NCBI GenBank assembly: GCA_973895155.1
Contig: OZ316891.1
Location: forward strand, 15,934,001-15,998,000
Reading direction: 5' to 3'
Length of the DNA: 64,000 nt
DNA from: Marsupella aquatica
Taxonomy: Eukaryota; Marchantiophyta
Shown: in pieces, positions 13,210 through 23,963 of the stretch
Layout: every line of letters begins with the position of its first letter
Position numbering within the stretch: the stretch's first letter is position 1
Position numbers and translations under genes: made by a program
The notes under the pieces: generated by a model
The model's input: only the letters and a program-made list of their open reading frames with translations
What the model was told of the DNA's origin: nothing
Database searches by the model: none

Positions 13210-13432
13210 ATCTATGGCTTCTGTGCGACAGATGTTGAGGGTGCTTCAATTGAAGTGGTCAAAGATGACTATACGACATATGTCGCCACTGCATCCGAAC
13301 ATTCCACCATAGAATCCACATGCCTCACTCGAGGAGCAATGACATCTGCTTGCAAGATGTACAAATTATTCTACCATAGCGCGTTAATGAAAGATACATC
13401 ACCTTTGATGACAAAGAGTGCACCGTCACGTG

Positions 13433-13769
13433 GGGTATAACCACCGTGCCAGGAAACAGTAAAAAGGAAACAGCAAACTGTAAACAGTACACAGCAAATG
13501 GATGCAAAATTTTGATTTTTTTTGAATTATTTTTTGGAATTTGTTTTTTGGAATTTGTTTTTTGGTTTGTATTTTTGACATTTTTTTACTAGCGCCCCAA
13601 GCTAGTAATAGTAGCGTCTGGCGCTAGCCAAAAATGATCGTTTTAAAAAATATTTTGAAATTTTTGAGTTTTAATGAGAAATTTTTTATATTTCATTTTT
13701 GCTCGTAACAGTAAAATTTTGCTCATAACAGGAATCATTTTCCTGTTTCCTGGCACGGTGTAAAGCCTT
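13433..13769. mobile_element. 337-bp MITE related to the ParB-methyltransferase transposon
   Basis: Flanked by the direct repeat GTCACGTG (13425-13432 and 13770-13777), which restores the copia reading frame when one copy and the insert are removed. The ends are GGGTATAACCACCGTGCC and, on the other strand, AAGGCTTTACACCGTGCC, sharing the inner CACCGTGCCAGGAAACAG. The outer GGGTATAACCACC is the same as the end of the transposon at 16974. Inside are subterminal TTGCTCGTAACAG and TTGCTCATAACAG words and two copies of the TAGCGCC palindrome. It has no coding capacity, so it is likely a non-autonomous derivative moved by the MULE transposase. Confidence 0.8.
13589..13626. repeat. Two TAGCGCC palindromes in the MITE
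   Basis: CTAGCGCCCCAAGCTAG (13589-13605, imperfect) and TAGCGTCTGGCGCTA (13612-13626, one mismatch from consensus) lie 6 bp apart in the non-coding interior of the MITE. Confidence 0.85.
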
Positions 13770-14896
13770 GTCACGTGCAATGAAATGAGATCCACCAGCT
13801 TCTAGAGCACCCAGGGAACCCAAATTCTTAAAGATGTCTGGTATGTGCCTCAGTTGTGTTAGTGCTAGCACAACACCATCAAACATCCGGAGTGATAGTC
13901 TCCGTGCCAACGATCGCACATCGGACACCATTTCCAATTTCCACAGTACCAGTACATTGGAGAAATACAATTGCGTTGGACACACGCAATAAGAGGAACC
14001 TGAATCCAACATCCATTTATTGTCATACACACAATTCACAACACAGATACATAGCACTTCAGTGGTATCCTCATTTTCAGCAATCACAATCCAGCTGATG
14101 AGGAGGACGCACCATTGGAAGCAGGATACTTCTCCTTTGACAAAGAAGGATAATTCCACTTGGTGTGGCCCTTCTCATGGCAATGCCAACACTGAATTTC
14201 TTGCTACGGGACTTAGATTTAGATCTACCTTGAGATTTGGATCTAGACTGGTCTGTAGTACGCTTTGTTGATCTTCCTCTAACCATTAAGGCAGTAGATT
14301 TATCTCCACAATCAAAAAGGTGTTGCTTGCTCCATTCTACAAGAACGGTAGCCTTCACCATATCCAATTTCAACGTAGTCTTGTCATGTGTGATGACTGT
14401 TACCAATGTCAAAAAACTCTTTGGAAGTGACATCAACAAACGCATGGCAAGATAGTCATTGGTCAACTTATCTCCCACCGTGGTCACCTCGTGCACAATC
14501 TCATCAAAGAGACTCAAATGATCATGCATGTTTCCACCATCCTTCCACTTCAACTTGAACAACCACTCCAACTGATAAATATGAGTCAATAGTCAACAAA
14601 GTACTCCCGTATGGCTGAGTAAGCATTTCCCAGATCTTCTTGGCATTCCGATCCATCCCCAACACGTTCTTGAGAATGTTGTTGGCCAAGACCAACTCAA
14701 TTGTACTACACGCCTGCACCAACATGTCTTCCCACTCCTCATCTGCTAGAGTCAAGGGCTTCACTCCAGTGACGGTCTTCTCAAGGACCTGCTAAATCAG
14801 CACGTTGGTCACCTTCCAAGTCTAGAGGCTAAAGCTGACTTTCCCGTCAAACTTCTCCACCTCAAAATTTGACGCTGCAAGCTTTTGTGAAGCCAT
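13770..14896 (-). pseudogene. Copia-A Gag and protease (broken)
   Basis: The start at 14896 opens with MASQKLAASNFEVEKFDG, the typical Gag N-terminus of plant copia elements. Two nonsense codons follow within 40 residues (after SFSL and before QVLEKT), then frameshifts near 14585 and 14150. The nucleocapsid zinc knuckle reads CWHCHEKGHTKWNY: the fourth ligand of the CX2CX4HX4C knuckle is tyrosine instead of cysteine. The aspartic protease site is WMLDSGSSYCVCP near 14000. The MITE at 13433-13769 interrupts the frame after HFIARD. Gag would form the particle and the protease would mature it; neither can be made here. Confidence 0.88.
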
Positions 14897-15114
14897 GGAT
14901 GCTTCCTCAAACACACAGGAAACACAAGTAATAAACGACCTCCACTCAAAAATTTACCAAAATTGAGAGTTGGCAAATTTGAGTTCTAAATGCACTAGCG
15001 TAACCAATTTTTTCAAACTGACTTTAATAAGAAAGTTATTGGCAAAAACATTTTTCGGTTTGCTCTTGGTTCAACCCTACTTAGGATCACCCTTGGGGCG
15101 AGGTTGCTTCAAGT
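14897..15114 (-). other. Copia-A leader, no 5' LTR visible
   Basis: About 215 bp upstream of the Gag start. I see no clear tRNA primer-binding site or TG...CA LTR end, and the inverted GC-rich repeat begins at about 15115. The 5' LTR therefore seems to have been lost or replaced. Confidence 0.4.
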
Positions 15115-16578
15115 CAGTCGCAGAACTTGACTACCTTAACACTTAGCTCCGATGTCGCTGACTCCGACGCCAAACTCCCTTATGGTCTAGGCCCAGAGGA
15201 CTTAGCATGGGACGACTTGTGGGAAATGAGACGTGGCACTGGCGAAGGCAAAGCGCCAAGCCGGTGGCACACACTAAGGACTTAGGCTAGCTGAGAGCTG
15301 GTCGGGTCAAGGGGAAAAAGGTTGACCATCCGGACCCCCGAATGGACTTTGAGTTCTGAGGGCTTGAGTGTGAGATCCTCTTGGGCCCAAGGCCAATGGA
15401 GTTGACGCCACATGTGGGCTACGGATGCTTGGGGCGTGAGTTATGGCCCAATCTGGGTTTGGCTGATCGGGGACCCCAAGCGGCAATGAGACTTGAGGGC
15501 CTAGGCATGAGCATTGGGTCGGCCCGATCACAACGGGCTAAGGCACTCCACTTGCAGACGTCTAACGAGAAAGTTATGGGCGTTGCCAGTTGGTGGTGCG
15601 CCCAGTATGCAAGATAGGGTCCGGGTTGGGGGCCAAAAGTTTAGGGACCAAAGCTGGTCCAGGGGTGGCAGGTCTCCAGAAGTATATATGAGGGGAGTGG
15701 TGTCTCCCTAGGGGCTAAGTGCGAGCCAAAGTCGTGAGCTGCGGGGGTCACGACACTAAGGGAAAATGCCAAACGGAAACGATGATATCTTCCCAACGGG
15801 AAGTCCATTGGAGGACTTCTTGGGTGTGTTGGAAAGCTCTCATGGAGGGCTAAGTCCTCCTAGATCAGCTAGTTCTGGGGGCACCATGGGTTCTTGAGGT
15901 TTGCGGGTGTTATCTCGCCCGCTTGCCAAATCCTGCCAAAACAGCAGCCAAGCCGCATTCAGTCTCTCAAGGGAGTTGTGTTGGGGAGGCAAGGCCAAGT
16001 AGGCATGGAGGTTGAATTCCAAGGGCACTTGGCCCCTAGACCATCAGCAGGGCGGAAATTGGGAGTTGATTGCTAGAGTCGGGGCCATTCTGGTCCCGGG
16101 GCGTTGGGACAACCTTTGGGACAAGCTACGCTTTTGTGCCATGACATATCCTGGGGTCAGGGCGGTCAGTTGGTGATGGATAGGTATGAGGGGGAACCCG
16201 GGCCGCGCCCAAGGAAGGAGTTGTTCTAGACGAATAGTGGGCGTGGGTTTTGGTTCCGGCTTATGGCGTCGGGAGGACCTATCGTTGACCTATTTACCAA
16301 TGTCTATTGAGCTTGAGTTAGGATGCTAGACTTGGGAGTTCTAGATCCTGAAGGGTTACTTACCGAGGTGCTTGGTTGCTTGTGTAGACTGTGAGGATCA
16401 TTGAGCAGCGGGCGAGTTAGAGAGCAAGTGCGGCTTTGTATGGGAGGGGCCGCGGGTGGTGCAAGGGACACCAAGGTGCTTTCTCGAGGTATTTCGTGGA
16501 GGCATTCGGGCACCAAAGACACTTAGACGTGGGTGTCGGGATTGGTGAGGGCGTTAGGTGGCAAGGTCCACCACTAGG
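15115..16578 (+). repeat. GC-rich LTR-like repeat, right arm (inverted)
   Basis: Reverse complement of the block at 7965-9445, differing at perhaps one base in eight, so the two arms enclose the copia element as a ~1.5-kb inverted pair. The plus-strand TATA-like GTATATATGAGGGG (near 15683) and the downstream CTAAGGGAAA area match the other arms. It is probably an independent LTR insertion rather than a terminal repeat of one element, given that a third copy elsewhere looks like a chromovirus LTR. Confidence 0.6.
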
Positions 16579-16973
16579 TCACTATCAAAAACCCTTTTAC
16601 CTTAGTTTATTGTTCACTTATGAGGGGCCCACCTATTGGCCTTATCAGAGTATAACATGTGCCGCTATGAGCACGGTTGAGGTAGATTCTTAATCCCAAT
16701 CTTATCACTCAAAAATCCGTGCTTAGTTCTTGACCAACCAAAAAATAATTTGATCTACACGATTGATTGCCCGGATCCAACAATCCCCAATTGTATCAAA
16801 AAACCACAACATTTGAATGTAGAAATACACAAGAATTGTGGCACCGGTTGGAGAAAATCCTCTCCCAAACTTAGCTAACTACAAATTGTAAAGGTTTAAC
16901 AAGCTATACCTATCTTAATACAACTCAATTTTGGTCAAAACGACTCGCGACAAGGTGCTCAACCATGGATTTT
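16579..16973. other. Spacer without a gene
   Basis: AT-rich, no frame or repeat recognised. It carries the flank next to the transposon end at 16974; the nine bases before it are CATGGATTT. Confidence 0.5.
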
Positions 16974-17048
16974 GGGTATAACCACCATGACAGCAAATAA
17001 TAAATAGATTTGCTGTTATGAGCAAATTTTTTGCTCGTACGAGCAAAA
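16974..17048. repeat. Terminal and subterminal repeats of the transposon, family 1
   Basis: The terminus GGGTATAACCACCATGACAG (16974-16993) matches the MITE end at 13433 and, more distantly, GGGTATAGCGACGGAGACAG at 52869 and the reverse complement of CTGTCATGGGGAAAAACC at 24372. Just inside lies the perfect palindrome TTGCTCGTACGAGCAA (17033-17048), with related GCTCGTA and CTCATA words around it, a possible transposase-binding array. The transposase frame ends 459 bp further in. Confidence 0.7.
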
Positions 17049-17317
17049 ATTTACTCATATGAGGAATTCAATTACTCATAGTAGAAAATCTGTTTACTCA
17101 TACAAGAAACTATTTACTTGTACAAATTTTCTAGGTTATTCAAAGTTGACAAAAAGGGCTCCATGTTAAAAAACAACAACCATATAAGCGCTCACTGAAA
17201 TGCTACTCACAATGGGGCCCACCATTCAATGATAAATAACAGACAATATAGAGGTCATTATAAGAAGATGCGCTTTATTTCACAGTCAATATATTTGCTA
17301 TCTGTTGCAAATTTTGG

Positions 17318-17334
17318 CTAGCGCCTGGCGCTAG
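17318..17334. repeat. TAGCGCC palindrome, perfect 17-bp copy
   Basis: CTAGCGCCTGGCGCTAG lies between the terminus and the 3' end of the transposase frame. Apart from the central base it is a perfect palindrome. Repeated at 50161-50177. Confidence 0.9.
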
Positions 17335-17432
17335 CAACAGACACTACATATTTTTGGATAAGAAACGGGTACATCTTCTGCTCGGTAGAAAAGACAAATG
17401 CCACTTAAAGTTGTTGAACGTCACCAAATTGA

Positions 17433-18158
17433 CTACATGTCCATTTCATTTTGTCGATCAAGAAGGTAACGGACTTCGCCCAATGTCAAAAGTGGTTGAC
17501 TAGATAGTGTCAAATCGTGAAGACTCAACTTCAACATAGTCCTGAATACCCAATATAGATGTTTGCAAGGCATGTAAGGTTTCCTATAAATGTGCCCCCG
17601 ATAGAAATCCTCACATGAACAGCAAGGGAAACAACAAATCTGCACCCAATAAGAGGTACAGTCCTCTCATGTTCATGTGTTCTGATACAATACTACTTCC
17701 CCCACGCATTCGCACTCGTGACATCTCTCTCACATACGAGTCTCATTACTTCTGTTTTGGATGCTTCGATCTTCTTGTAATGTGTTTGAGTTAGATTCAC
17801 TCTCTGCAAGCACTTCCTTCCATTCTTGGAGCCACATCTGAAAATTGGGTCCGCTAAATTGATCCTCTCTTGGAACAAATTCACATCGATGCGTAACTCA
17901 GACGGGGATGGCTCTTGACCTTCCCTTATCTCTCCTGTCCCAATTAGACCTTGTTCTCTCAAGAATTGGATCTCGCCCTCCTGGAGATTGGTCCCTCTCG
18001 CAATGGGAAGAACGGGTGGTATATTGGGAATGTTTGAAACACCTCTTCTTGGCCAAATTTTGTAACATTTGTTGTTTGGGCAAAACCATATCTGGTCTGG
18101 ATGAGGTTCTCCTCTAAAAAGTCTACATCCTTTTACAAATATTGCGACAACTCCTTCT
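17433..18158 (-). pseudogene. SWIM-finger transposase C-terminus, truncated (family 1)
   Basis: The last ~240 residues of the MULE-like transposase. The SWIM zinc finger is visible as CSCEDFYRG with the downstream PYMPCKHLYW (CxC...CxH ligands present). Upstream of it the frame has a nonsense codon after NAWGK and a one-base frameshift within the next 50 bp. The frame is cut at 18158, where sequence from the start region of the ParB gene begins; the rest of the protein exists only in the duplicate at 50276-52868. The SWIM finger is a usual C-terminal part of Mutator transposases and is thought to bind DNA or protein. Confidence 0.8.
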
Positions 18159-19062
18159 ACGCACGTTTAGGATCGTTGTCAATCATTCGTCCATATCGGT
18201 ACAGCACCACAAAAAACGTTGTATCACGCAAGAAGCACGTTGAGGTGCGGGTTCCCCGTGTGTGCATCTTAAACAAACATGGAGAATCATTCTCCTGGCC
18301 ATTCTGAAACATCCGAGTCCTCATTCTCCGGATCAGTTTATTCTCGGAGAGTCACTCGTTCGTCTGCGTCAAACTCTTTGTGAAACATTAGTCAGTCGAT
18401 TCCAAAGCCAAAACAAGGCATCATGGAGTCATACGGAGATTTTGCGATGGAGGACGGTGGCGAGGGAGTCCTGTCCATGGATGCTGTGATCAAGAAATAC
18501 GCAATGTCATTTGGAGTCGATTTCAGAGGGGAGAAGAAAGAGCCGCCGCGTATCCCTCTTTGTCGGCTTGTTCACATGGAAATCGTTCGGACTTTATAGA
18601 AAAATAGTGCATCTATCGATAAGCTCAAGGATTCATTTCGGAGCTCTGGGTACAACGCTTCAATTGGGATGCGGTTTTACATCCAGCCCACGGATTCAGA
18701 AGGAGTCGTTCAATTCTGCACGCCTGAAATTCGGGAGACATGGGATGCTGTTTGGGTTGCCCAGAATGACTTGTTTGAAGCAGAATGTGCTACTGATCCA
18801 GATTTCCACATTTTGAAGGATAAGATGTTCTGTGTTTTTGACGGGAATCATCGACTCTACTCGTGGACCCAAGTAACAAATGAGAATCCAGACAATATCA
18901 AGTACCATCCGCGTGTTCAATGCACTGTTTTTAAGGGAGATCAGGGTTCTCTAGTTGAGCTTGAAGCGGCTATGCACACGGTGAACCAGTAAGTATTCCT
19001 CAAGTTGCATAAACGCTATTGAATTTGGTCGATTGCGCTTGATTTTTGCAAAGTTAGTTATG

Positions 19063-19073
19063 GCCAGGCGCTA
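19063..19073. repeat. TAGCGCC palindrome half-site in intron 1
   Basis: GCCAGGCGCTA, the right half of the consensus; the left half has decayed. The equivalent intron in the family 2 gene has a complete copy at 59052. Confidence 0.6.
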
Positions 19074-20555
19074 ATATTTGCCATTATACCTTACAGGTTA
19101 GGGCAAGCTGTGGTGAAACCATCGTGGATTCTCGATGCCGGTAGAATCAATCGGATTTTAACTCATGACTTGGAGGCCTACAAGCCGATCATCGACCCCG
19201 GAAGCTTCAAGCGATTTCAAACTGTTCATGCCAAAACAAGAAAGGGGTCTTGGTATACCAAGCAGATGCCATTGGAAGCATTGGTTTACATCTTGTGTGA
19301 AAACAAGATTAAGTCGTATTCACTTCAATTTAAGCTTGACTTGGCTGATGCGACAAGTCAAGGTCGCCCGTGGTCATCTGAAGAGACTGGTAAGCGGTAT
19401 GCTGCCATGATGAAGGAGGCAACGAAGGAGTGGAGCATAAAGACATCCAAGATTACCCCCCTGATAAGCCCAGAGTTTGGTGATTTTCTGTCAACTTGTG
19501 CAGAAATGTACGTTCTTACGGAGAGGAACAAACGAGAAAAGAAGCCGGACTCTATAGTATGTACAATGGACCGCGCGCATCTATTCACTGCTGTCTCCTA
19601 CTTGGATCAACAACTGCGCTGTACTCTTCTTGTTGCTCACTGTACACCCAAGCTCATAAAACAATTTTACCATCCCCCGAGTGTGAATGATGACCTTGTT
19701 AAACAGTGGTGTCATACATGGCACATGTGGAGTTTGGTGGAAGGAATTGCAATTGCAATGTTACAGACATCTCTTTCGCAAGTCCAGTCGATCCTACCTG
19801 CTGATCGTTTGACGCTAGGAGGAGTGGAGACGTTTGAAGCTTTGGTCTTGAACATCACCAATGATTTCAAGACATACGGTGAAACAGTGAAGGCAAAGTT
19901 TTTTAGCACAATTTGGCAGTCCAAGTACGGAGACAAGGAAGACTATACCATTCGCAACCAGAAGCGAGCCAAGAGATATCTGTATCGCTTCTACATGGCG
20001 ATGGAGACCAGTTCTCCAAAGTATTTTTGGGCTTACCCTCCTGCATTCCAAGAATGGTCCGTTCTAGAGGGGGATGAGTTTAGCAAAGTTTACTCAATGT
20101 ACCCTGCCGAAGGGGACGTTCCACCATGTGACATTTCATTGTGGGAGATAACCCACTGTCCATGGTATCTTGACACAGATAAGTGGGACACCCCTTTCGA
20201 TGAAGCTGAAAAGGATGCATTTCTGAAATTATCAAAGTCTTTAGTCCCTCGGAAAGTTCTCTCTGAAATGAAACAAGGTTTATCGGAAGATGTAGATGCC
20301 TCGGCGAGCAAGCTGTAGAAACATTGCAAAACAGAAGTTTTGCATGTAGACAGGAGTCGAAAACCCCGGGCGAAAGCAAAAGTAGACACTGGAGTAACCA
20401 GCCCATCAACGAGATCCGGGAAGAAACGTGAGATTCTTCTATTTTTCATTGGCATTCCGTATTTTCCCTTCACCAGTTTGGATATTTAGGTGTCTTTTTG
20501 TTTAGCGCCACAGATGTTGGTGTCCATTTATTTCTTGATTTTTGTGCAGTTTGGT

Positions 20556-20705
20556 TAGCGCCCGGCGCTGGTGTTATTTTCCATTGGCATTCTGTATTTT
20601 CTCTCCACCAGCTTGATTATGTCAGTGACTTTTGATGAGCGCTGCAGATCAAGTTGTCTATTTATCGGTTGATTTTGTGGGCAGTTTGGTTAGCGCCCAA
20701 CGCTG
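20556..20705. repeat. TAGCGCC palindromes in intron 2
   Basis: TAGCGCCCGGCGCTG (20556-20570) and TAGCGCCCAACGCTG (20691-20705) lie in two tandem ~135-bp blocks of the intron, each also followed or preceded by CTGTATTTTC-CCACCAG-like sequence, so part of the intron has been duplicated along with the motif. Confidence 0.8.
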
Positions 20706-21490
20706 GTGTTATGTGGACCGTAATCTTGGAAACTTTTGTTTCATTTTCTAGGTGGACGGAAATCGGATGGAGAAGAAACACAAGATGCAAAGACGACAAT
20801 CACTCCTGGAGTCTCTGAAGCTGATACGGGGGAACAAGATGTCCCTGATGAACAGACTCCTCCCAACACGGAGAAGATGGTGCGACCTGCAGATGCCACC
20901 AGCACGAAGAAAAAGAAATCTTTGGATCATGGATTTTCCTCTCGGGATTCAGTCGCTTCTATTGGTGTTCAACGAGATGTTGGACAGTTCAAGTCTAAGA
21001 CTTCTAGGCATGTTTTTGTTGAGTCCAGCGTAATGGACTTCTTTGAGAGTGTGTTCATGAAAGAGCATAAACCGGCTTGGGTGTCAAATGTGGAGAAGTG
21101 GGTGAAAGACCTAGTCTTGCTTGGTCTAAGGGAGAAAGGAGTCATAAGAGGAGGGAAGATAAGATCATTTGGAGTTGATGCTGGATTTGTTTACCTCCCA
21201 ACTGGACTGCGCCCTTCCCTTTTAGAGAAGAAGTCTCCAAAATGGAATTCCCCAGATCACAGAATTGTTGGTTCATTCTTTCGCGCAATGGACCCCTTTC
21301 TAGCAGATGATGGTATATTGGCCATTTTGCATACCGGCGAGTATGATCAGATCTCGCAGGTCATCGCCGCGAGCCAGGAGTCTCAAAAGTTTCAGTGTGT
21401 GAAAACCCTGAAGTGGTTATGGGAGTTCCAATGTACATGGCCCGAAGTGATTGCCAGGTAAATTCTCTCACTCTTCGTGCTGTCCTTTGT

Positions 21491-21567
21491 TAGCGCCGAG
21501 CGCTAGCTAAAAATGTTTTCATATACCTTTCGGTTAAGGGGATATTCTTTGTTAGCGCCTGGCGCTA
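21491..21567. repeat. TAGCGCC palindromes in intron 3
   Basis: TAGCGCCGAGCGCTA (21491-21505) and the consensus TAGCGCCTGGCGCTA (21553-21567), 62 bp apart, both preceded by GT and TTTGTTAGC context. Confidence 0.9.
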
Positions 21568-22664
21568 TCCAAAATTCATTGTTATGCCGTGATTTAAATG
21601 ATTTTCTGGTTGGATCGTCGACATCTTAACAATGGACTTTGTTGGGATTTCATAGGTTTTCACATTGAGATTGGATCTGTTCAATCGTGTTTCGTCAAAG
21701 GTTAAAGTTCCAAAGGACCCCAAGTTTTGACCCCTCTCTGCAACTGAAGATCCTTCTATCACTAACCTTATTGGTCTCCCGAGTGTGAGGAAGGATCCAA
21801 CTCCTTCAGCAGCGTTTGCTGGCAATGGACGCTTGTCCGTTGGGTTCATGCAATCTGTGTTAGAGTTAATCACTCGGCCGGGTGACATTGTCATGGACTG
21901 GACTGTGGGTTCGGGAAGTACATTTGTTGCTGGTGACTATTGTGGTTGTTTTATTCTTGGTATAGAAAACCGAAAAGAGTTGTTGAGATTGCGGAAAAGA
22001 CATGGATGGATTTATTGATTCCAAAGGATGTCAGTTCCTCATCTCCCGCTAAAGATGTGGGAAGAAAACAAAAAGATAAAGTTCGCTCTGTCTTAAATTT
22101 TGACTCTGAAGATGAAGAGGATGGAGATGCTGTTGGAGATGATGCTTCAGGAGGACAAGGAGAGGAAAATGAAGGAGACGAGAAGGAGAGGCATACGACG
22201 GAAGAAACATAAGATTCAGATTCTTCTGAGTAATGCCCGTAAGCTACTTCACTTTATGTTATCGATTCTGTTATTGTCCCATTTTCATTTTCAACTCTAA
22301 TATGGTTCCGTTCCTTTTCCAGATCGGAGTGGAATCTTCAAGAATGTTTTAATCTTTGGAGGAAATACTCGAGAAAAGTTCTCGTTTCTCCTCAAAAGCC
22401 TTTCGTGTTGCCCTCGTATGCAGAATATGCTGCACGCAAAGAAGAACAGAGGAGAACACTTACTTGGGAGAGTAAGGGCTTAAGGTTAAGAAGAGGTTCA
22501 GATAGGAAATTCATCCACCAGCCTTTACTTAACGATGGACCTAGAAGCGAATTTATAGATGATGAAGCTGAGTCTACTGATAGGTCTGGCAGTAGCGAGT
22601 CCGAGTCTTCTGACTTCGAATAGGTTGAGTGGGAATTTCTAAGGTTTTCTTTGGAACCTTGTAC

Positions 22665-22679
22665 TAGCGCCCGACGCTA
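22665..22679. repeat. TAGCGCC palindrome after the methyltransferase gene
   Basis: TAGCGCCCGACGCTA, 42 bp past the stop codon of exon 5, in the spacer before the third frame. Confidence 0.85.
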
Positions 22680-23083
22680 TTAAACAGGGTGTTCGGATCT
22701 GAGACTTTAAAGGAGATAGACGCACCGGGAGTCTCTTTCCTGAGTGCATATTTGTGCAGATATCAGAACTGCATGTACTCGTACAGTTGTATGGTGAATA
22801 ATTATACCTTCAGTCTGTACATATTTTTGTTTGTGGTTGATATGATCGTTTGGACTCTCTCAAAGTGTAGTGTTTGTTCAACTTCGGGATTGTTCAACTT
22901 CGTGATTGTTCAACCCTAAACTCATTTCTCCCTTTCATTTCTGTTAGGCGCTGACTCTCCTCTTCACTTCATTTCGTTTGTGCACTGCCCAGACTCACCT
23001 CTTCCCTTCGTTTCATTTCTGGTCTGCCCGGACTCACCTCTTCTCTTCTCCCTGAGTTTTGCATCCGTTGTTTCCATCGACTC

Positions 23084-23555
23084 AATGGATAAGGGAAAGC
23101 AAATAGCGAAATCGGAGAGCTGCAATCCGCCAAAGGCGATGGTTTGGAGGTCAATTAGAGATCCAGGTTTAGATTTGACTCCATCTTTTACGCAGTGCCC
23201 AGAGACGTCGACCAAGAGGAACAGGTTGTGGCTGGCCCTGGATGAGGGTATTAGCCACAGAACTGGACACCTTCCATCGCGTGATCCTTCGCCTCCACTT
23301 CCTTTCCGAGAGAGGTTCTCTGTTCACGACCCGGATCCTTCCAATGTGTATCGGGTGGAAAGGACAGCTTTTTTCAGAGACATCCAAGCAGACACCGGAC
23401 ATGTGAACTTTTCAGATTCGAACATCCCGAACGACCGGAGTCGGAGTCGCTATCCCGGACCTCATTTTTTTCTGGATCGAGAGGATGGGTTTCGACAGGA
23501 TGAGGATAGGTTCAAAGCTGGATTGGACGACGACTGCATGTCTTCTACTTCCTAG
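23084..23555 (+). CDS. Third frame of the transposon, unknown function
   Basis: An intact frame of 156 codons starting MDKGKQIAKSESCNPPKAM. The frame is open further upstream (to 22980), but this ATG follows a pyrimidine-rich leader made of repeated CCCGGACTCACCTCTTC-like words and looks the better start. The protein is rich in Ser, Pro, Arg and Asp (RDPSPPLPFRERFSVHDPD, DREDGFRQDEDRF), predicted mostly disordered, with no transmembrane or catalytic motif I recognise. It lies on the same strand downstream of the ParB-methyltransferase gene, between palindromes at 22665 and 23581, and inside the terminal repeat at 24389. It may be a third element gene. It is less damaged than its neighbours, and it could also be chance. 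Confidence 0.45.
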
Positions 23556-23580
23556 AGAGTGTGGATTTCTTCTTCGACAC

Positions 23581-23828
23581 TAGCGCCAGGCGCTAGCTTT
23601 CATCTCATCTTTGGAGTCGTTCATGAGTTTGATTCATGTCATCTTTTTGAATGGGGGCTCCGGTTCGGCCGAGTTAGCTTTATTCCTTCCGTTTTATTAT
23701 CGCATTAGGTTTTTTGAGAATGTTATTAGGGTTATTTCTTTTTCTCGAAGGTTATGGACTTTTATTACCTTCTGGATATCAATGTAATTTCTTTTTCAAG
23801 TAGCGCCTATTGCTAGCGCTTGGTGCTA
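23581..23828. repeat. TAGCGCC palindromes after the third frame
   Basis: TAGCGCCAGGCGCTA (23581-23595, exact consensus) directly behind the stop codon region, and TAGCGCTTGGTGCTA (23814-23828), which overlaps a further broken copy TAGCGCCTATTGCTA starting at 23801. Confidence 0.85.
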
Positions 23829-23963
23829 CTATTATATGTTCCATTCTCCTCCACAATTATGTAAACCCGCCTCTATAAAATTGTGTCTTTCATCTTTTTT
23901 TTTTCTAGTGTCCTCCAAATATGCTGCGAATACTATTAGTGGCTCTTTTATTGTTGAAATTGG

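Larger units (their letters stand above)
6571..18158. repeat. 11.6-kb duplicated segment, left copy
   Basis: From AATTTCTCAATGG at 6571 to CTCCTTCT at 18158 the sequence matches 39414-51001 at a constant offset of 32,843, with only scattered base differences and no net indel. To the left of 6571 the satellite array continues, so this copy keeps the original left flank. To the right of 18158 the transposase frame is cut off, whereas the other copy continues it. The segment contains a copia element, GC-rich repeats, two non-autonomous DNA elements and one end of the ParB-methyltransferase transposon. Confidence 0.95.
18279..22623 (+). pseudogene. ParB-like domain / DNA methyltransferase fusion, family 1 (decayed)
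   Basis: Five exons can be placed by comparison with 58246-61914 and by GT-AG borders: 18279-18988, 19097-20427, 20752-21457, 21656-22238 and 22323-22623, about 1200 codons. Exon 1 has a ParB-type N-terminal domain: a helix-strand start (SIDKLKDSFRSSGY) and the box VFDGNHRLYSW. Exon 2 is a long helical region with many KWCHTW-like aromatic words and no family I recognise. Exons 3-4 form a beta-class-like methyltransferase with the order catalytic region (FVYLPTG where DPPY is expected), DGILAIL, then the SAM loop DWTVGSGSTFVAGDY. Exon 5 is an acidic, serine-rich tail (SGSSESESSDFE). Lesions include stops at about 18380, 18597, 20316, 21727 and 22209, and frameshifts near 21408 and 21979. All introns except the last carry the palindrome. 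It is divergent from the transposase in the related element. Confidence 0.8.

Noticed and set aside
17646-17692. Intron between the SWIM finger and the upstream transposase frame
   Set aside because: The family 2 gene is continuous here; the break in family 1 is a TAG stop plus a frameshift, not an intron.
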